64,000 bases of DNA from a virus. A program made the translations under genes and the position numbers. Shown here one piece after another: positions 50,738 through 61,200 of this stretch (positions are counted from its first letter, which is position 1; each line of letters begins with the position of its first letter). Location: positions 1 through 64,000 of the IMG/VR virus record IMGVR_UViG_3300046542_000271; one strand, written 5' to 3'. The notes under the pieces were generated by a model. That model did not search any database and had not been told where the DNA came from. It saw only the letters and a list, made by a program, of their open reading frames with translations.

Positions 50738-51388
50738 TTAGTCCGCCCTCATCAGATCTATGCCGTCGGGGTATTGCGAACTGAACCACATGTGACGTGG
50801 ACCCAGATTCTCCCGCAAAGCCACGGCCCTAGCCACAGCAATGGCGTCAATCGAGTGCTCATCCAGAGTCCTCAAGTTGATACCGTCCACTGCGACAATC
50901 GTGGGATCTGCAAGGATACAGTCACGGATGTAATCTTTCTCCGTTTTAAAGTTACTCCCTTTCGGGATTACAGCGGCCTTGGCTGTATAAGGAGAAATCC
51001 CGACGAACTCTAAGCCAGGTCGATAATCATACACAGCTGTCTGGATATAATCAAGCGACATGGATAACGCTTTGTAGCTACTCACGAATGCGCGACGGGC
51101 AAATGGTGTCTCAATTGCCACAGAGTCAGGATCTTCGTCCTCGAGCACCGTCCTCATATACCGCTGAATCGTCTTGAGGCGCGCTACAAGCGTATCCTCG
51201 TAAAAATTCATGTCAGGGTACAAGTAACCTGACGTACGGTCCGCCTTGAACGTCTCAGCGCGTGTGACCAAACTGATACCCGTACGGATATCATGCTCCA
51301 AGATAACGATGCCGACAGTGTTAGTGCCGTTGTCGATACCTAGAACTCGGAACTTCCATGAATCATCAGCATCGAAATTTATGAACAT
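50738..51388 (-). CDS. RuvC-like Holliday junction resolvase
   Basis: 216 residues with the RNase H-fold pattern of RuvC-type nucleases: VLGIDNGTNTVGIVIL (Asp19), DSVAIETPFARR (Glu93) and TLDEHSIDAIAVAR (Asp176, His178, Asp181). It should resolve branched DNA before packaging or in recombination. The ATG at 51388 is preferred; an in-frame GTG at 51400 is buried in a hairpin stem. The only Shine-Dalgarno, AGGAG, lies on the far side of that hairpin. It is flanked by tail genes upstream and a membrane protein downstream. Confidence 0.82.
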   Translation of the reverse strand: MFINFDADDSWKFRVLGIDNGTNTVGIVILEHDIRTGISLVTRAETFKADRTSGYLYPDMNFYEDTLVARLKTIQRYMRTVLEDEDPDSVAIETPFARRAFVSSYKALSMSLDYIQTAVYDYRPGLEFVGISPYTAKAAVIPKGSNFKTEKDYIRDCILADPTIVAVDGINLRTLDEHSIDAIAVARAVALRENLGPRHMWFSSQYPDGIDLMRAD

Positions 51389-51425
51389 ACACAATGCCAC
51401 TGGGGTTTAAGCCCCAGTGGCCTCC
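51388..51425 (-). promoter_or_regulatory. Hairpin-bridged ribosome binding site of the resolvase gene
   Basis: Read leftward: AGGAG, then GCCACTGGGG pairing perfectly over 10 bp with CCCCAGTGGC (loop CTTAAA), then ATTGTGT and ATG. Folding the hairpin leaves 7 nt between AGGAG and ATG, an ideal spacing. Without folding, the distance is over 30 nt. Alternatively, it is simply a terminator-like hairpin at the end of the tail gene. Confidence 0.5.
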
Positions 51426-51435
51426 TATGCGCGAA

Positions 51436-52311
51436 CTACGGAATAACGTTCAGGGTAGGAATCGAAGCAGTACCCAGCAGCGGCAGTTGGTTACCCAGGT
51501 CAAAGTCCAACGTCAGCTCTTGGCTGTTGTAGTACAGTGCCTTGTGGTCCATCGAGTAGCTGTAGGCCTGACATCCGATTGCTTCCAGGAAGTTAATCGA
51601 GCCGGAAGTACTTGGGACAGAGACGGTGCGGTCAGCGGCTGTGCAGAGTGCGAACTCCGACATGATGGCGTAACGCTCATCACCGTTGTGCATGATCTTG
51701 GCGGCGTTGATGAATTCTTCGATAGCCACTTCATCGAGACGCACGCGGATCACGCAGCTAACCGACAGGCTGACGTCAGTGGTGGACACTGCGCCTTTTA
51801 CTGGCAATTCAACCGGCTCTGGGTAGAGGTCAGCAGTAGAAGGAATGAAGACCGCTTCAGTGGTCTGGCCATTCTCCACGGTGATCTTCTTCATCACCAC
51901 GGTCACGTCAGCTGGATCGATGTCCATGCGCATGCCGTAGTAGGCGTAGTAGTTCACGCCACTGACCATCATTTCCTTACGCAACGCGTACTTGTCGCGC
52001 AGCACCTTAGGCAAGTCATCGTCGATACGACGCAGTGCGAAAGGTACCGGGTTGTAGGTCGACGCGTGGTTGGCCAGGTGGTCGATCACGGAAGTCAGTG
52101 CGATACCGCCATCGCCTGCTACAGCGCGGTGGCCTTTGTTACCCACGGTCATGATGCCGAGGTAGACCTTCTCACCGTTCGTTGGACGAGCAGCGTCCTG
52201 GATACCCAGGCGTTCGTTGAAGGTGGTACGCGATGGAATGACAGGCGTGTGACCCAGGAGGAGGTGGACCAGAGTTTTGGCACCATACAGGGTGGATTGG
52301 ATAGTGTTCAC
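51436..52311 (-). CDS. Virion structural protein, tail or baseplate, 291 aa
   Basis: The start is GTG at 52311 (MNTIQSTLYGAKTLVHLLLG) with TGAGG upstream. It is not a family A or B member. Beta-rich with YAYYGMRMDIDPADVTVVMK, DVSLSVSCVIRVRLDEVAIE and a C-terminal ALYYNSQELTLDFDLGNQLP. It is the most downstream gene of the 51.4-58.2 kb tail cluster adjoining the portal gene. In phiKZ the genes beside the portal also encode tail components, so a baseplate role is likely. Confidence 0.8.
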   Translation of the reverse strand: MNTIQSTLYGAKTLVHLLLGHTPVIPSRTTFNERLGIQDAARPTNGEKVYLGIMTVGNKGHRAVAGDGGIALTSVIDHLANHASTYNPVPFALRRIDDDLPKVLRDKYALRKEMMVSGVNYYAYYGMRMDIDPADVTVVMKKITVENGQTTEAVFIPSTADLYPEPVELPVKGAVSTTDVSLSVSCVIRVRLDEVAIEEFINAAKIMHNGDERYAIMSEFALCTAADRTVSVPSTSGSINFLEAIGCQAYSYSMDHKALYYNSQELTLDFDLGNQLPLLGTASIPTLNVIP

Positions 52312-52320
52312 GGATCAACC

Positions 52321-53364
52321 TCAATGTTGGAAGAGTGGCGTGACAGACGACGGGTTGAACTGCTGGTTAGTCGGTGTAGCCGGAGATGAGTACCGGTAAC
52401 CGATCCGCAGTATGCCACTCAGATTCCGACACAGGTCACCGAGTTCGATAACCAAGACGTAACTGTAACGGCTGTCGTCAGCACTGTATTCAGGAGTGAC
52501 CAGCCCGTTATAGAGGATGGTACTGTTGTAAAAATTGAAATCCGATGCAGTGTCTGGCGTGTAGTGCCAGAGGTCACCCGTCAGCGCAAACAAGACGCCT
52601 GTAAGGCGGTTGGCTACGTCGACGATCGGACCGGACTTCTGTTCATAGAGATAGGCTGCGGTCTTCTTGGCATCACCCAACGGGGTCTTGATGAACTCAG
52701 CAATGAACAGACGACCCTGAGGAAGGTACAGATCGATAGGAGGACGACCTACCGCACCATCCTTATAGAAGTCACGGAAATCCATGCGGCGAGCGATGGT
52801 GGTATTCAGCAACGCAAGCGCAGGGCGGACCAACACATGCAGATAACCGAAGAAGACCAAGTGGTCGTCAAAGGTGATCTTGAAGTTACGGTCCAGATCA
52901 GGATCGGGTGCAAACGCAGGCTCAGTGACCTTATTAAAGCCAGTGAGGTACGGTTGAGTCATGCGGGTGGTGATGTCAGACTGATCTGCATCCAACCCAC
53001 CGTAGATCTCCTGGATCTGGATGTGTCCAGGTTCTAGCATCACGCCACATTGATCGAAGATCGCCTGGAGCAACGCTGCATCATCAGCCAGGTCAGTGGC
53101 ATTGATCACCAGACGACTCAAATCCGCGTGGCGATTAGCCTCGATGCGGTAGTAAGTCATCGGGCGTTGTTCGTCAGACCAACCCAGGTCAGTGCGGAAC
53201 ATCAACTTGACTTCAGTCTTGCCTTCACTGTCGAGAGCTTCAGGATCACTGAAGACCAACTGATCGGCAGCCAACTGGGTTCCGTTGAACGTGTTGATCA
53301 TCTCAACCAGCAATTGCTTGCTGGACTTATTGAAACGATTCAGAGGGGAAGCGCAGTTACTCAT
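52321..53364 (-). CDS. Family A two-domain tail protein, 347 aa
   Basis: The start at 53364 (MSNCASPLNRFNKSSKQLLV) lies just after the stop of the upstream gene; the frame extends further but would overlap it. The module contains EMINTFNGTQLAADQLVFSD and MTYYRIEANRHADLSRLV. A DFRDFYKDG segment and the second domain with FNFYNSTILYNGLV follow. The end is SGILRIGYRYSS, a variant of the HYN ending. It shows that the array family also occurs in the conserved baseplate cluster. Confidence 0.84.
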   Translation of the reverse strand: MSNCASPLNRFNKSSKQLLVEMINTFNGTQLAADQLVFSDPEALDSEGKTEVKLMFRTDLGWSDEQRPMTYYRIEANRHADLSRLVINATDLADDAALLQAIFDQCGVMLEPGHIQIQEIYGGLDADQSDITTRMTQPYLTGFNKVTEPAFAPDPDLDRNFKITFDDHLVFFGYLHVLVRPALALLNTTIARRMDFRDFYKDGAVGRPPIDLYLPQGRLFIAEFIKTPLGDAKKTAAYLYEQKSGPIVDVANRLTGVLFALTGDLWHYTPDTASDFNFYNSTILYNGLVTPEYSADDSRYSYVLVIELGDLCRNLSGILRIGYRYSSPATPTNQQFNPSSVTPLFQH

Positions 53365-53380
53365 CAATCTGATCTCTGAA

Positions 53381-53845
53381 TTACGACAGTTCAACCTGGA
53401 ACGAGCCTGTCCAGAACAACGAGAGCGGAGCTGCCTGGATCGTCGACACTCGCTCAAGCAAGTTATCTTCGACCACGTCGTCGGCAGTCAAATAGAAGCT
53501 ATCGTTGGATCGCAGGGTGCTCAGGATAACTGACGAGTTAGTTGGGGCCACTACCTTGAGTTTGGTGGCTGTGAACCACTCACTCATCTGAAGGCGCTTG
53601 TATCGCACCGTGAGGGAGCCCGTATGGACACGGGCTACTGATTCACTGGTGGAGTCAAACGTTTCAATCAGGGCAACGGCATTCACACCATCGCTTTCGA
53701 TGACCGTAGCTTTTGCAAACTCCGGTCGTAGACGCAAGTTAAAGGCGTCATTCACCATGATCAAGAAACCCTCCACCGGAGGGTACTTGACATAGCGTTC
53801 GATGCGATGGAAGGGCACTTCACTGATAGTGTCCATCTTGTTCAT
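53381..53845 (-). CDS. Family A tail-module protein, 154 aa
   Basis: Starts MNKMDTISEVPFHRIERYVK. Module motifs are VNAVALIETFDSTSESVARV, HTGSLTVRYKRLQMSEWFT, then FYLTADDVVEDNLLE and LSLFWTGSFQVELS. This is a compact, complete copy of the module, without the HYN or L(D/N)G extension, and a good reference for its boundaries. AGGA is 9 nt from the ATG. Confidence 0.87.
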   Translation of the reverse strand: MNKMDTISEVPFHRIERYVKYPPVEGFLIMVNDAFNLRLRPEFAKATVIESDGVNAVALIETFDSTSESVARVHTGSLTVRYKRLQMSEWFTATKLKVVAPTNSSVILSTLRSNDSFYLTADDVVEDNLLERVSTIQAAPLSLFWTGSFQVELS

Positions 53846-53859
53846 CGGTCATCGTCCTG

Positions 53860-55941
53860 TTACGGTTCAGGAGTGGGTGGAGGAGGATAGCTCAGACCGT
53901 TAGGCGTCTTAACGAAGATGACGTCCTTCAAGTCTACGCCGCCTGGTGGTTTGCCTTCAAAGCCGTCGAGTCTAGGCAGGACAACTTCAGAAAGCTTCTT
54001 CTTCAGGTGAACGGTTTCAAAACCATCCAGCTTAGGTTTCCAGAGCGCCTCAGTCAGACGGTGCTTGGTTTTACCTTCGAAGCCATCAAGCGTTTCAACC
54101 TCTTCAGACAGCAACTTCAACTTATCGCTGTCGTAGCCATCCAACGCCGGTGTCTCGATCAATTCAGGCAGCAGGTAGCGCTTGTCTGATTCGAACCCAT
54201 CCAGGGCTGGAGTATCAACTACTTCAGGTAGGAGTTTCAGTTTGTCACTGTCGTAGCCATTGAGTGCGCGATCAACGATCTCCTCAGAGAGCAGGTGACG
54301 CTTATCGGACTCGTAGCCGTCCAAGGTCCGTACATCAATGACCTCAGGTAACAGTTTCAACTTGTCGCTGTCAAACCCGTCTTGCTGAGTGACCGGGAGG
54401 TCATTCTCGAGCAGCTTCTTCTTGTCAGACTCGAAGCCTTCCTGAGCGGTGGTGTGTAAAGTCTGCGACAGTCTGCGGGTGAGGTTAGACGTCCACCCGT
54501 CAAGCTGGGTGATCTCCAGTACCTGCGAGAGTGGCCTGCGCTTGTCAGATTCAAATCCGTGTTGCGATCCCTGAAATGCTTCAGAGATAAGCTTGCGCTT
54601 ATCGCTATCGAAACCATCCTGTTTCGGCAGATGGAACTCATCCGACAGCGGTCGGTGCTTTTCGGAGGTGAATCCGTCCAGATAAGGTTCAGGTGTCCAT
54701 TCGCCGATTGGCAGTTTCTTAATGGACTCAAAGCCCATAATGAACGGCGTGCGAGTGAACTCACCGATAGGCATCTTCTTAACGGATGTGAATCCATCAA
54801 GGTAAGGCTTACTGGTGCAGGTCCTGATATCCGGCGCTGGGAATGGAGGAACAAATCCATCCAGCTTAGGCGCGAGCAACTCCAGCGGCATCTTGCAACC
54901 GAACTTCAGGACGAAACCGTCCAAGACGTTGTCGAAGACTTCAGTCGCCAAGTCAATCTGGTTCGACTCATCCCAGATAACCAGTTCGACGTAGATGTCG
55001 CCGACGGTGGTCAAGGAGTTCGGCGTGGTAGTCAGGCGGTAAATGCCTTTCTCCACCAGAGTACTTGGGAGTGTTGCCCAGTTGGAGATGTCGCTTTCGA
55101 CCAAGCCCGTATCGAACTTGAAGTTGATGGCATCCAGTACCTTAGCCCTGGTCACCACACCACCTGTTGCTACCCTGACCGCATGGCGGTAGGTTGGGGT
55201 GTAGGATTTGCGCTGATACGTGAAGTCCATCGACCCGGTGAAATCACCGCCGACGCCTGTCAGTGTAATCTTGGTGTTCAGGCCGTTGTCATCCGGAGAG
55301 ATAACGGTAGGCCCAGAGGTAATGCGGAAATCCTCCGGCCGAAGCTGGTAGGGTTCTTCGTACGACGAGTTGTGGTTCTCTATCGCTTTCAACAAGACCT
55401 TTAAGAAGTCGTCTGAGCGGAAACCCGTCGAGAATGGAATAAAGATCGCTGTGTTCGAGAAGAACTCTTTGAGGAGGTAAGCTTCACGAATCAGTTGTAA
55501 CGCAACCGACCCCACCCAACGAGGTGAGGTTTCCGGGGCAGAGATGACGTAGCTACCGGCGGTTTCAGTCGTGAACAATGTCACGTCGTCCGCACTGACC
55601 GGTATATCGTGCTTCGCTAACAATCGACTGAGGATGTCGACCGAGCTCACGGACCCCTTGAACTTCACCGTCTTGTCCACCCCCGTTAGAAACTCGGTCA
55701 GGTTAAGACGTTTGAACTGGAAGGTTAGAGGGTCCTTGAACTTGGCACTGATTGCAGGTGGCGCGTAGAAGCTGCTGAACGTCATTTCCGCCAGAGCATC
55801 TTTGGAAGTCGGTACACCCTTTGGGCGAATGTTCTCAATGACGAGCCATTCTTTATTTACCCAGGATGGCAGATTATCCAGAAGGATCTGCTTAACCGCT
55901 TCCAAAGAGTCCATCTTGAGAAGGGATTCTGGCGTACTCAT
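53860..55941 (-). CDS. Family A tail protein with long tandem-repeat region, 693 aa
   Basis: The ATG at 55941 follows TGAGG; an upstream TTG at 55953 is less likely. Residues 1-360 hold two family A modules (SAKFKDPLTFQFKRLNLTEF; FTGSMDFTYQRKSYTPTYRH). From about residue 365 to 680 there are about 16 copies of a 19-20 residue repeat with consensus LDGFESDKR.LL.E...... It ends GLSYPPPPTPEP, like other family A tails. The repeat looks like a serial expansion of the single L(D/N)GF tail of the paralogues. A stalk or spacer role in the baseplate is inferred. Confidence 0.88.
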   Translation of the reverse strand: MSTPESLLKMDSLEAVKQILLDNLPSWVNKEWLVIENIRPKGVPTSKDALAEMTFSSFYAPPAISAKFKDPLTFQFKRLNLTEFLTGVDKTVKFKGSVSSVDILSRLLAKHDIPVSADDVTLFTTETAGSYVISAPETSPRWVGSVALQLIREAYLLKEFFSNTAIFIPFSTGFRSDDFLKVLLKAIENHNSSYEEPYQLRPEDFRITSGPTVISPDDNGLNTKITLTGVGGDFTGSMDFTYQRKSYTPTYRHAVRVATGGVVTRAKVLDAINFKFDTGLVESDISNWATLPSTLVEKGIYRLTTTPNSLTTVGDIYVELVIWDESNQIDLATEVFDNVLDGFVLKFGCKMPLELLAPKLDGFVPPFPAPDIRTCTSKPYLDGFTSVKKMPIGEFTRTPFIMGFESIKKLPIGEWTPEPYLDGFTSEKHRPLSDEFHLPKQDGFDSDKRKLISEAFQGSQHGFESDKRRPLSQVLEITQLDGWTSNLTRRLSQTLHTTAQEGFESDKKKLLENDLPVTQQDGFDSDKLKLLPEVIDVRTLDGYESDKRHLLSEEIVDRALNGYDSDKLKLLPEVVDTPALDGFESDKRYLLPELIETPALDGYDSDKLKLLSEEVETLDGFEGKTKHRLTEALWKPKLDGFETVHLKKKLSEVVLPRLDGFEGKPPGGVDLKDVIFVKTPNGLSYPPPPTPEP
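53900..54850 (-). repeat. Tandem 57-60 bp repeats encoding LDGFESDKR-type units
   Basis: About 16 in-frame units, each starting with (L/Q)(D/N)G(F/Y)(E/D)SDK and continuing (R/L)..L(L/S)E.... The middle units from about 54070 to 54600 are most alike at DNA level (recurrent TTGTC..(T/C)TGTC(A/G)(T/A)A(G/A)CC pattern), while the outer units are more diverged. Confidence 0.75.
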
Positions 55942-55964
55942 TATTCGCCTCAAGTAAAAGACTG

Positions 55965-58196
55965 TTAAAGTCCGAGGAACATCTTCCGTCGAGTGTCAGT
56001 CAGGACATCATACCCACCCGTCATGATGGGGAACGAAGACCCAATGAAGAGGTCCGCGTAACTCATCCGCTCAGGCTCAAGGTAATCGAGCGTGAGTGTC
56101 CGATCGCCAGAGATGTCGGTGACAGCCTCGGGGATCAGCTTGAGAGTCGGTAGGGCGAAGTCCATGCGGGTAACGAGTGTTCCCCGACCTAACAGTTTGA
56201 TGTTTGCGACGACCGGGATTTTACCGGTGACCATGTCCAGGGTAGAGCGGAAGTCCACTCCAACGTTGGCCTTGATCTTGTCATGCCGGCGCTCATACGA
56301 ATCGACGTCCAGGATAGTGGGTGGGTCGATGTCGATCAACTTGTGTTCGGTTTCATCCAGTTTCGGAATCGACTGCTTAGGGAACTTCCCGTCCACGATC
56401 TTGACAGGGTTGTCGTTGATCGTCTTGATGAACTGCACCGAGTAGGACGAAAGCGCCTGCATGATGCGGATCATCGAAGCATGGATCTGACGAACGCTGT
56501 TCACGTTACTGAGGTCAGCACCGGTAATCGAGTTGAAGATCGTGCTATACATCAGCTGATATTCAACACGTCCCATGGTGGCAGTGTCGATCCCCATCTC
56601 GTTGAGCCAGGAGTCGTAGGACTGCTCCTTCGCCAGGTCGATCCGGATGTCCTGGTAGAACCGATCCACCACAGTGTGCAGTTGACCTTCCGCTCGCCAG
56701 TCCTGGTAGTAGCAACGGAACTTACGGTGGTCCAACATCTTGCGGTGGATGTCGACACAGAGTTCCCGGAAAGCTTCCACCGAGACGTAACGCGTGATAG
56801 GTGCCTGGTCCGTCAACAGGTGATGGATGGCATAGTCTGGCACACGTTTAGGTTCAGCGAACTTCCTGAGCTCTGTAAACGTCGGCAACGGCATACGACG
56901 AACACGGTTGGCCGACAGAACCGGCACCTTATCGAGTGTGATCCCGATAGCCTTGTTGTACGCATAGATGTAGAAGATGAAGGCGTTCTTGGCCGTCAGC
57001 TTAAACGTATCCCCGTTACTCGGGTTGGTGATCGACATTACGGTGTTGTAGCGACCGAAGTGCGACAAGTACAGCCAGTGGTTCAACAAGACGTCAGTCA
57101 GGGTGAACGGGTCCGCGTCAGCACGGTCAAGAACGTTGGAGTCCAGGACCTTGGTGATGTGGGTACTGGTCTTGGCATGAACCGATCGCTTGGTAACGTC
57201 GATCTCATGGTCGTCCCGGTATGGCGTGTTACCCCTGGCGATCCCGTCTTCCATGTCGAGGATCTCGCCCACGGATTTATCGGTAGCGCCGTTAGCAGGT
57301 TCGATCCCGTTGAGGGTTTCCTGCTGGAGCTCAACCACAGGCTTGAGCGTCGTGGTGGTTTTGTCATACACATGACTCAGCTTAAAGCCGGACAGGTTGA
57401 AACCACGATCCGTCAGCACCTTCTCGGTGGTGAGCTTGAGGATCTCTTCACGCCCCAGGTTACGGTTGAGGTAACGGATGTTGCGGTACAGCCACAGACG
57501 CAGCTTACGCGTCATGTAGTCGAACTCTTTACCGACTGCACTGAACGAGGTCAGGTATTGGCGCACGTAGAACGTATGCACGTAATCGGTTTTACACATC
57601 TCTTTACGAAGCGTGACAATCCACAGCGGAAGCTTCGTGTAGAGGACACCCAACAAGCCCGTATAGTAGAAGGGTTCGAACAGACCGTAGTCCCGGTTAT
57701 CGCGTTGCAGGAAGTACATGTCGATGTAACGCTGAACCCGTGGGATCAGGTACTCTTCACCTTCCTCGACTTCCTTTTTGTCATGCCACAAGATCTTATG
57801 GTCTTCTGACGTAACTGCGGTCTCGATATCGATGGGGTTCAGGATACCGTTGATCAGCGCTTGCTGGTCAGGATACCTGGCTACCAGGTCTTTATAATAG
57901 ACCGAACCGTAGGCGTATTCGCGCTTCGTACCACGGTGCTCTGCTAAGGTCACAATGTCGAATGGGATCTCTTCCTGGGTGTCCAGGGAAACCACCGTCA
58001 TGTCGGTATCCGACTCGTGGTACGTACCCGCCATGTTGAGGTAGTACTTCCAAGTGTACGGATTGTCTCGATCCACCTTGTACCCTAACTGGGTCACTTT
58101 GGTGTTGAGGAGATCAGCTGTACTCGCACTCTTTATTAAGAGCGTAGCCGCCAATTTCAATGTGCTCTTGATATAGAGCCGGTAATGGGCATTCAT
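55965..58196 (-). CDS. Large virion structural protein next to the portal, 743 aa
   Basis: Starts MNAHYRLYIKSTLKLAATLL. It is mainly helical with a beta-rich C-terminus (FALPTLKLIPEAVTDISGDR, TLTLDYLEPERMSYADLFIG). It contains few recognisable motifs and is not a family A or B member. It is divergent from the portal gene with a gap of only 35 nt. In phiKZ a large virion protein (gp130) lies beside the portal; this is the positional counterpart, probably a baseplate or neck component. The Shine-Dalgarno is weak (AAAGAA). Confidence 0.8.
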   Translation of the reverse strand: MNAHYRLYIKSTLKLAATLLIKSASTADLLNTKVTQLGYKVDRDNPYTWKYYLNMAGTYHESDTDMTVVSLDTQEEIPFDIVTLAEHRGTKREYAYGSVYYKDLVARYPDQQALINGILNPIDIETAVTSEDHKILWHDKKEVEEGEEYLIPRVQRYIDMYFLQRDNRDYGLFEPFYYTGLLGVLYTKLPLWIVTLRKEMCKTDYVHTFYVRQYLTSFSAVGKEFDYMTRKLRLWLYRNIRYLNRNLGREEILKLTTEKVLTDRGFNLSGFKLSHVYDKTTTTLKPVVELQQETLNGIEPANGATDKSVGEILDMEDGIARGNTPYRDDHEIDVTKRSVHAKTSTHITKVLDSNVLDRADADPFTLTDVLLNHWLYLSHFGRYNTVMSITNPSNGDTFKLTAKNAFIFYIYAYNKAIGITLDKVPVLSANRVRRMPLPTFTELRKFAEPKRVPDYAIHHLLTDQAPITRYVSVEAFRELCVDIHRKMLDHRKFRCYYQDWRAEGQLHTVVDRFYQDIRIDLAKEQSYDSWLNEMGIDTATMGRVEYQLMYSTIFNSITGADLSNVNSVRQIHASMIRIMQALSSYSVQFIKTINDNPVKIVDGKFPKQSIPKLDETEHKLIDIDPPTILDVDSYERRHDKIKANVGVDFRSTLDMVTGKIPVVANIKLLGRGTLVTRMDFALPTLKLIPEAVTDISGDRTLTLDYLEPERMSYADLFIGSSFPIMTGGYDVLTDTRRKMFLGL

Positions 58197-58231
58197 TTCT
58201 TTATAACCCCGATCTGACTAGGAGAGGAGTA

Positions 58232-61200
58232 ATGGACACTAACGAGGTTAGCGGACAGTCTCGAGTTGAGCAGTTCCGTGACTTGTCTGAAACGGACAAG
58301 AACGTTATTAAACGCCTTACCGTCGACAGAGCCAATAAGAAAGGTGGCGGCACCGATCGTCTGGATCTGTCTCCGTTGTCTGGCGTGTTTCGCCGTACGC
58401 TGCGTGATGCAACGGACATCCGTAACATCTTCCAGACGATGCCGGACCTTCACCTTCCGCGTGAAATCCTCATCAGTGCCATCATGTCACCAGGGGATCT
58501 CTCGCAACAAACCCTGATCTTCGGCAACGACATGAAAGGCTGTGATACAGCCCTCACGGCGCCTCTGGTTAAGAACCTTGAAGACTTCTTTATCACTATA
58601 AAGAAGACGGACACCAAGGTTGCCGAATGGGTAGACGACGCCCTTATCTGGTCTGGTGCTCACCCGATCCTCATCATCCCCGAAGCCACACTCGACCGGT
58701 TGGTCCTGGGTGACGACGATGCGTCGATGGAATCCATCAGCTCGTACGGTGGTGAGTTTGTCGATGGGTGGTACAAACCCAAAGGTATTTTCGGCCTTAG
58801 CGTACCGACGGTAGACGGTCACGCATACGTTTCGATGGAGTCCGCAAGCGGTCGCATCCGCCAAGGCTCCATGGCTGAATATCATACAATCAAGACGACG
58901 AGGGGTGAGAAGAAGCTCAGTCTGCCTATTCGCGTGACTGACAACATGGCCGTGTTGCGCACTCCGGCTGTCCAGAAGATGAAACGCAGTCGCGTGATGG
59001 AAAATGCTTATGGCACTCCATCGCTTGAAGCGCGTAAACGTCAGCGTAAAGCGGACAATCAGAAAGACGCGCCAGATGCCTCGTCGATCTACAACAAGTT
59101 CTATCGTCAGCCACAACAAGTGCGCCGTAGCCGCCTCCAGGTGGTGCCTAGCGGTAAACAAGCTGGCGGGGGTAACGCAGGTCACCCACTCGAGTATCAC
59201 CTCTCCACTGAAGCGGTGATGCCGGTCTGCGTACCTGGTGATGAATCCAACCACGTTGGGTACATTATCCTTCTGGATGCCAACGGCTATCCGATCAGCT
59301 ACAGTCGCCGTCTGAACTACTACGATGACATCCGTCGCAGCAGTGGCGGTACTGACAACGCCGGTAGCTCTGGCGGTGTGGCCGGTGAACTGATCCAGAT
59401 GTCGAAGGAAGCGATCGTTGGTGGTATTGCCAACGCCTCTGACACTCAGATCGATCGTCTGGCTGACTTGCACGCTGACCTGGTGGATGCTGACATCGTA
59501 GCCCGTTTCCGGACTGGCATGATGGGTGGTGACTTCGAGCTCACTCACACCGAGCACATTGACCGTCTGATGTTTGCACGGACAATGAAGAACCAACTGA
59601 CCACCATGCTCTACGTACCTGCTGAGCTCATGATCTACATGGCTTATGAGTACAACGAGTTTGGTATCGGTAAGTCGATCCTGGAAGATGCCAAGTCGCT
59701 CGCTGCTATGCGCGCCGCTGTTACCGTGGCTAACGTGATTGGTTCGACCAAGAACGCGATCCCTGGTAAGGACATCAACATCGAGCTGCCTGAGGATGAC
59801 GGTGACCCACTGGGTACTGCTACCTTCATGGCAAACGAAGCGTTGGGTCTGGCGTATCACCAGTTCCCGATGGCGATCAGTTCGACTGTGGGTCTGGCTG
59901 AGCAACTCCAGATGTCGTCCTTCTCGGTCAACGTAACGGGTAACCCTCGGTTCCCTGAAGTGAAGACCTCCATCTCTCCGCGTGAGTCCAGTTTCGCTCA
60001 GATCGATAACGACCTGCAACAGCAGCTGCGTGATGACCTGACGCGGGTATTCGGCCTGACGCCTGAAATGGTGGACAACGTCAACCAGCCTGAGTTTGCA
60101 ACGACAGCTGTGCAGAACAGCCTGATGCTGCAAAAACGTGTGATGGTGATCCAGGGTAAGACCAACCCGATGCTGACCGACTACGTGCGTATCTTTACGT
60201 ACAACTCGGGTATCCTCATCGGTGAGCTGATGGAGATCGTCGAGCAGAACGCTAAGTTGCTGCCTGATGACTACAAACAGGATCCTGAAGGCTTCCTGGA
60301 AGAGTTCCTGAATAACCTGACTGTTAAGTTGCCGGCTCCTGAGAACGACAACCTGACCAAGCAGATGGAACTGTTCAACAACTTCAGCGAAACACTGGAC
60401 AAGGCTCTGCCAGCTTACATCCGTGAAGAATACTTCGATGGCTACGCGCCTGACAAGATCAAGGAAGCCATGACAACTGTTGTGGAATCCTGGAAAGGCG
60501 TGATTCTGCGTCAATGGATGCGTAAGCGCGGTATCCTGCGTGAGTTGGACGTCTTCAGTTCTGCTGAGGATGGTAGCCCAATCATGGACCTGACCGAAGA
60601 GATGTCTAACCACGTCGAATCCGTCATGAAGTCCGTGGGTAGCTTCGCCAAGCGCGTGGCTAAGGACTCTGTCAAGCGTAAGAAGTCTACGGCTCAAACC
60701 GTGGATGAGCAGGACAAGGCGCAGAAGATGCTGGAAGAGCTGACCGCTGAGCCAGTTGATCCTAACGCTGAAGAAGACATGTACGGCGGTGGTCAGGATC
60801 TGGCCAACGGTAATGTCCCTGAAGAGCCTGACGATGAGTTTGGTGCTACTGACGGATTGGGTGATGGTACCGAAGGTGGCGATGTCAACGGTGATGGTAG
60901 CGATGATCTCAACATGGATCTGGGTGATGCTGAAGCGGGTGTTGATGCTAACACCAACGACAATGCGCTCACCGATACCAACGCTGACGCTACGGCAGAT
61001 GCAACTGCTGAGACCACCGATGCTACAGCTGATGCTAGCGCTGAACCTGCTTCGGCAGATGCGGATCTGGCTATCGACCTGGACGCTCCAGAAGGCGCTG
61101 AGACGCCAGACGCTGCTGAGCCTGCCGCTGATGCGGTTGAACCGGCTGCGCCTGCTGACGACGCTGCTGCGGCCCCTGAGGGTGAGCAGCCAGCTGACGT

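Noticed and set aside
58487-60697. A 736-codon minus-strand frame opposite the portal gene
   Set aside because: Antisense shadow of a highly expressed gene, with no family features and no translation signal.
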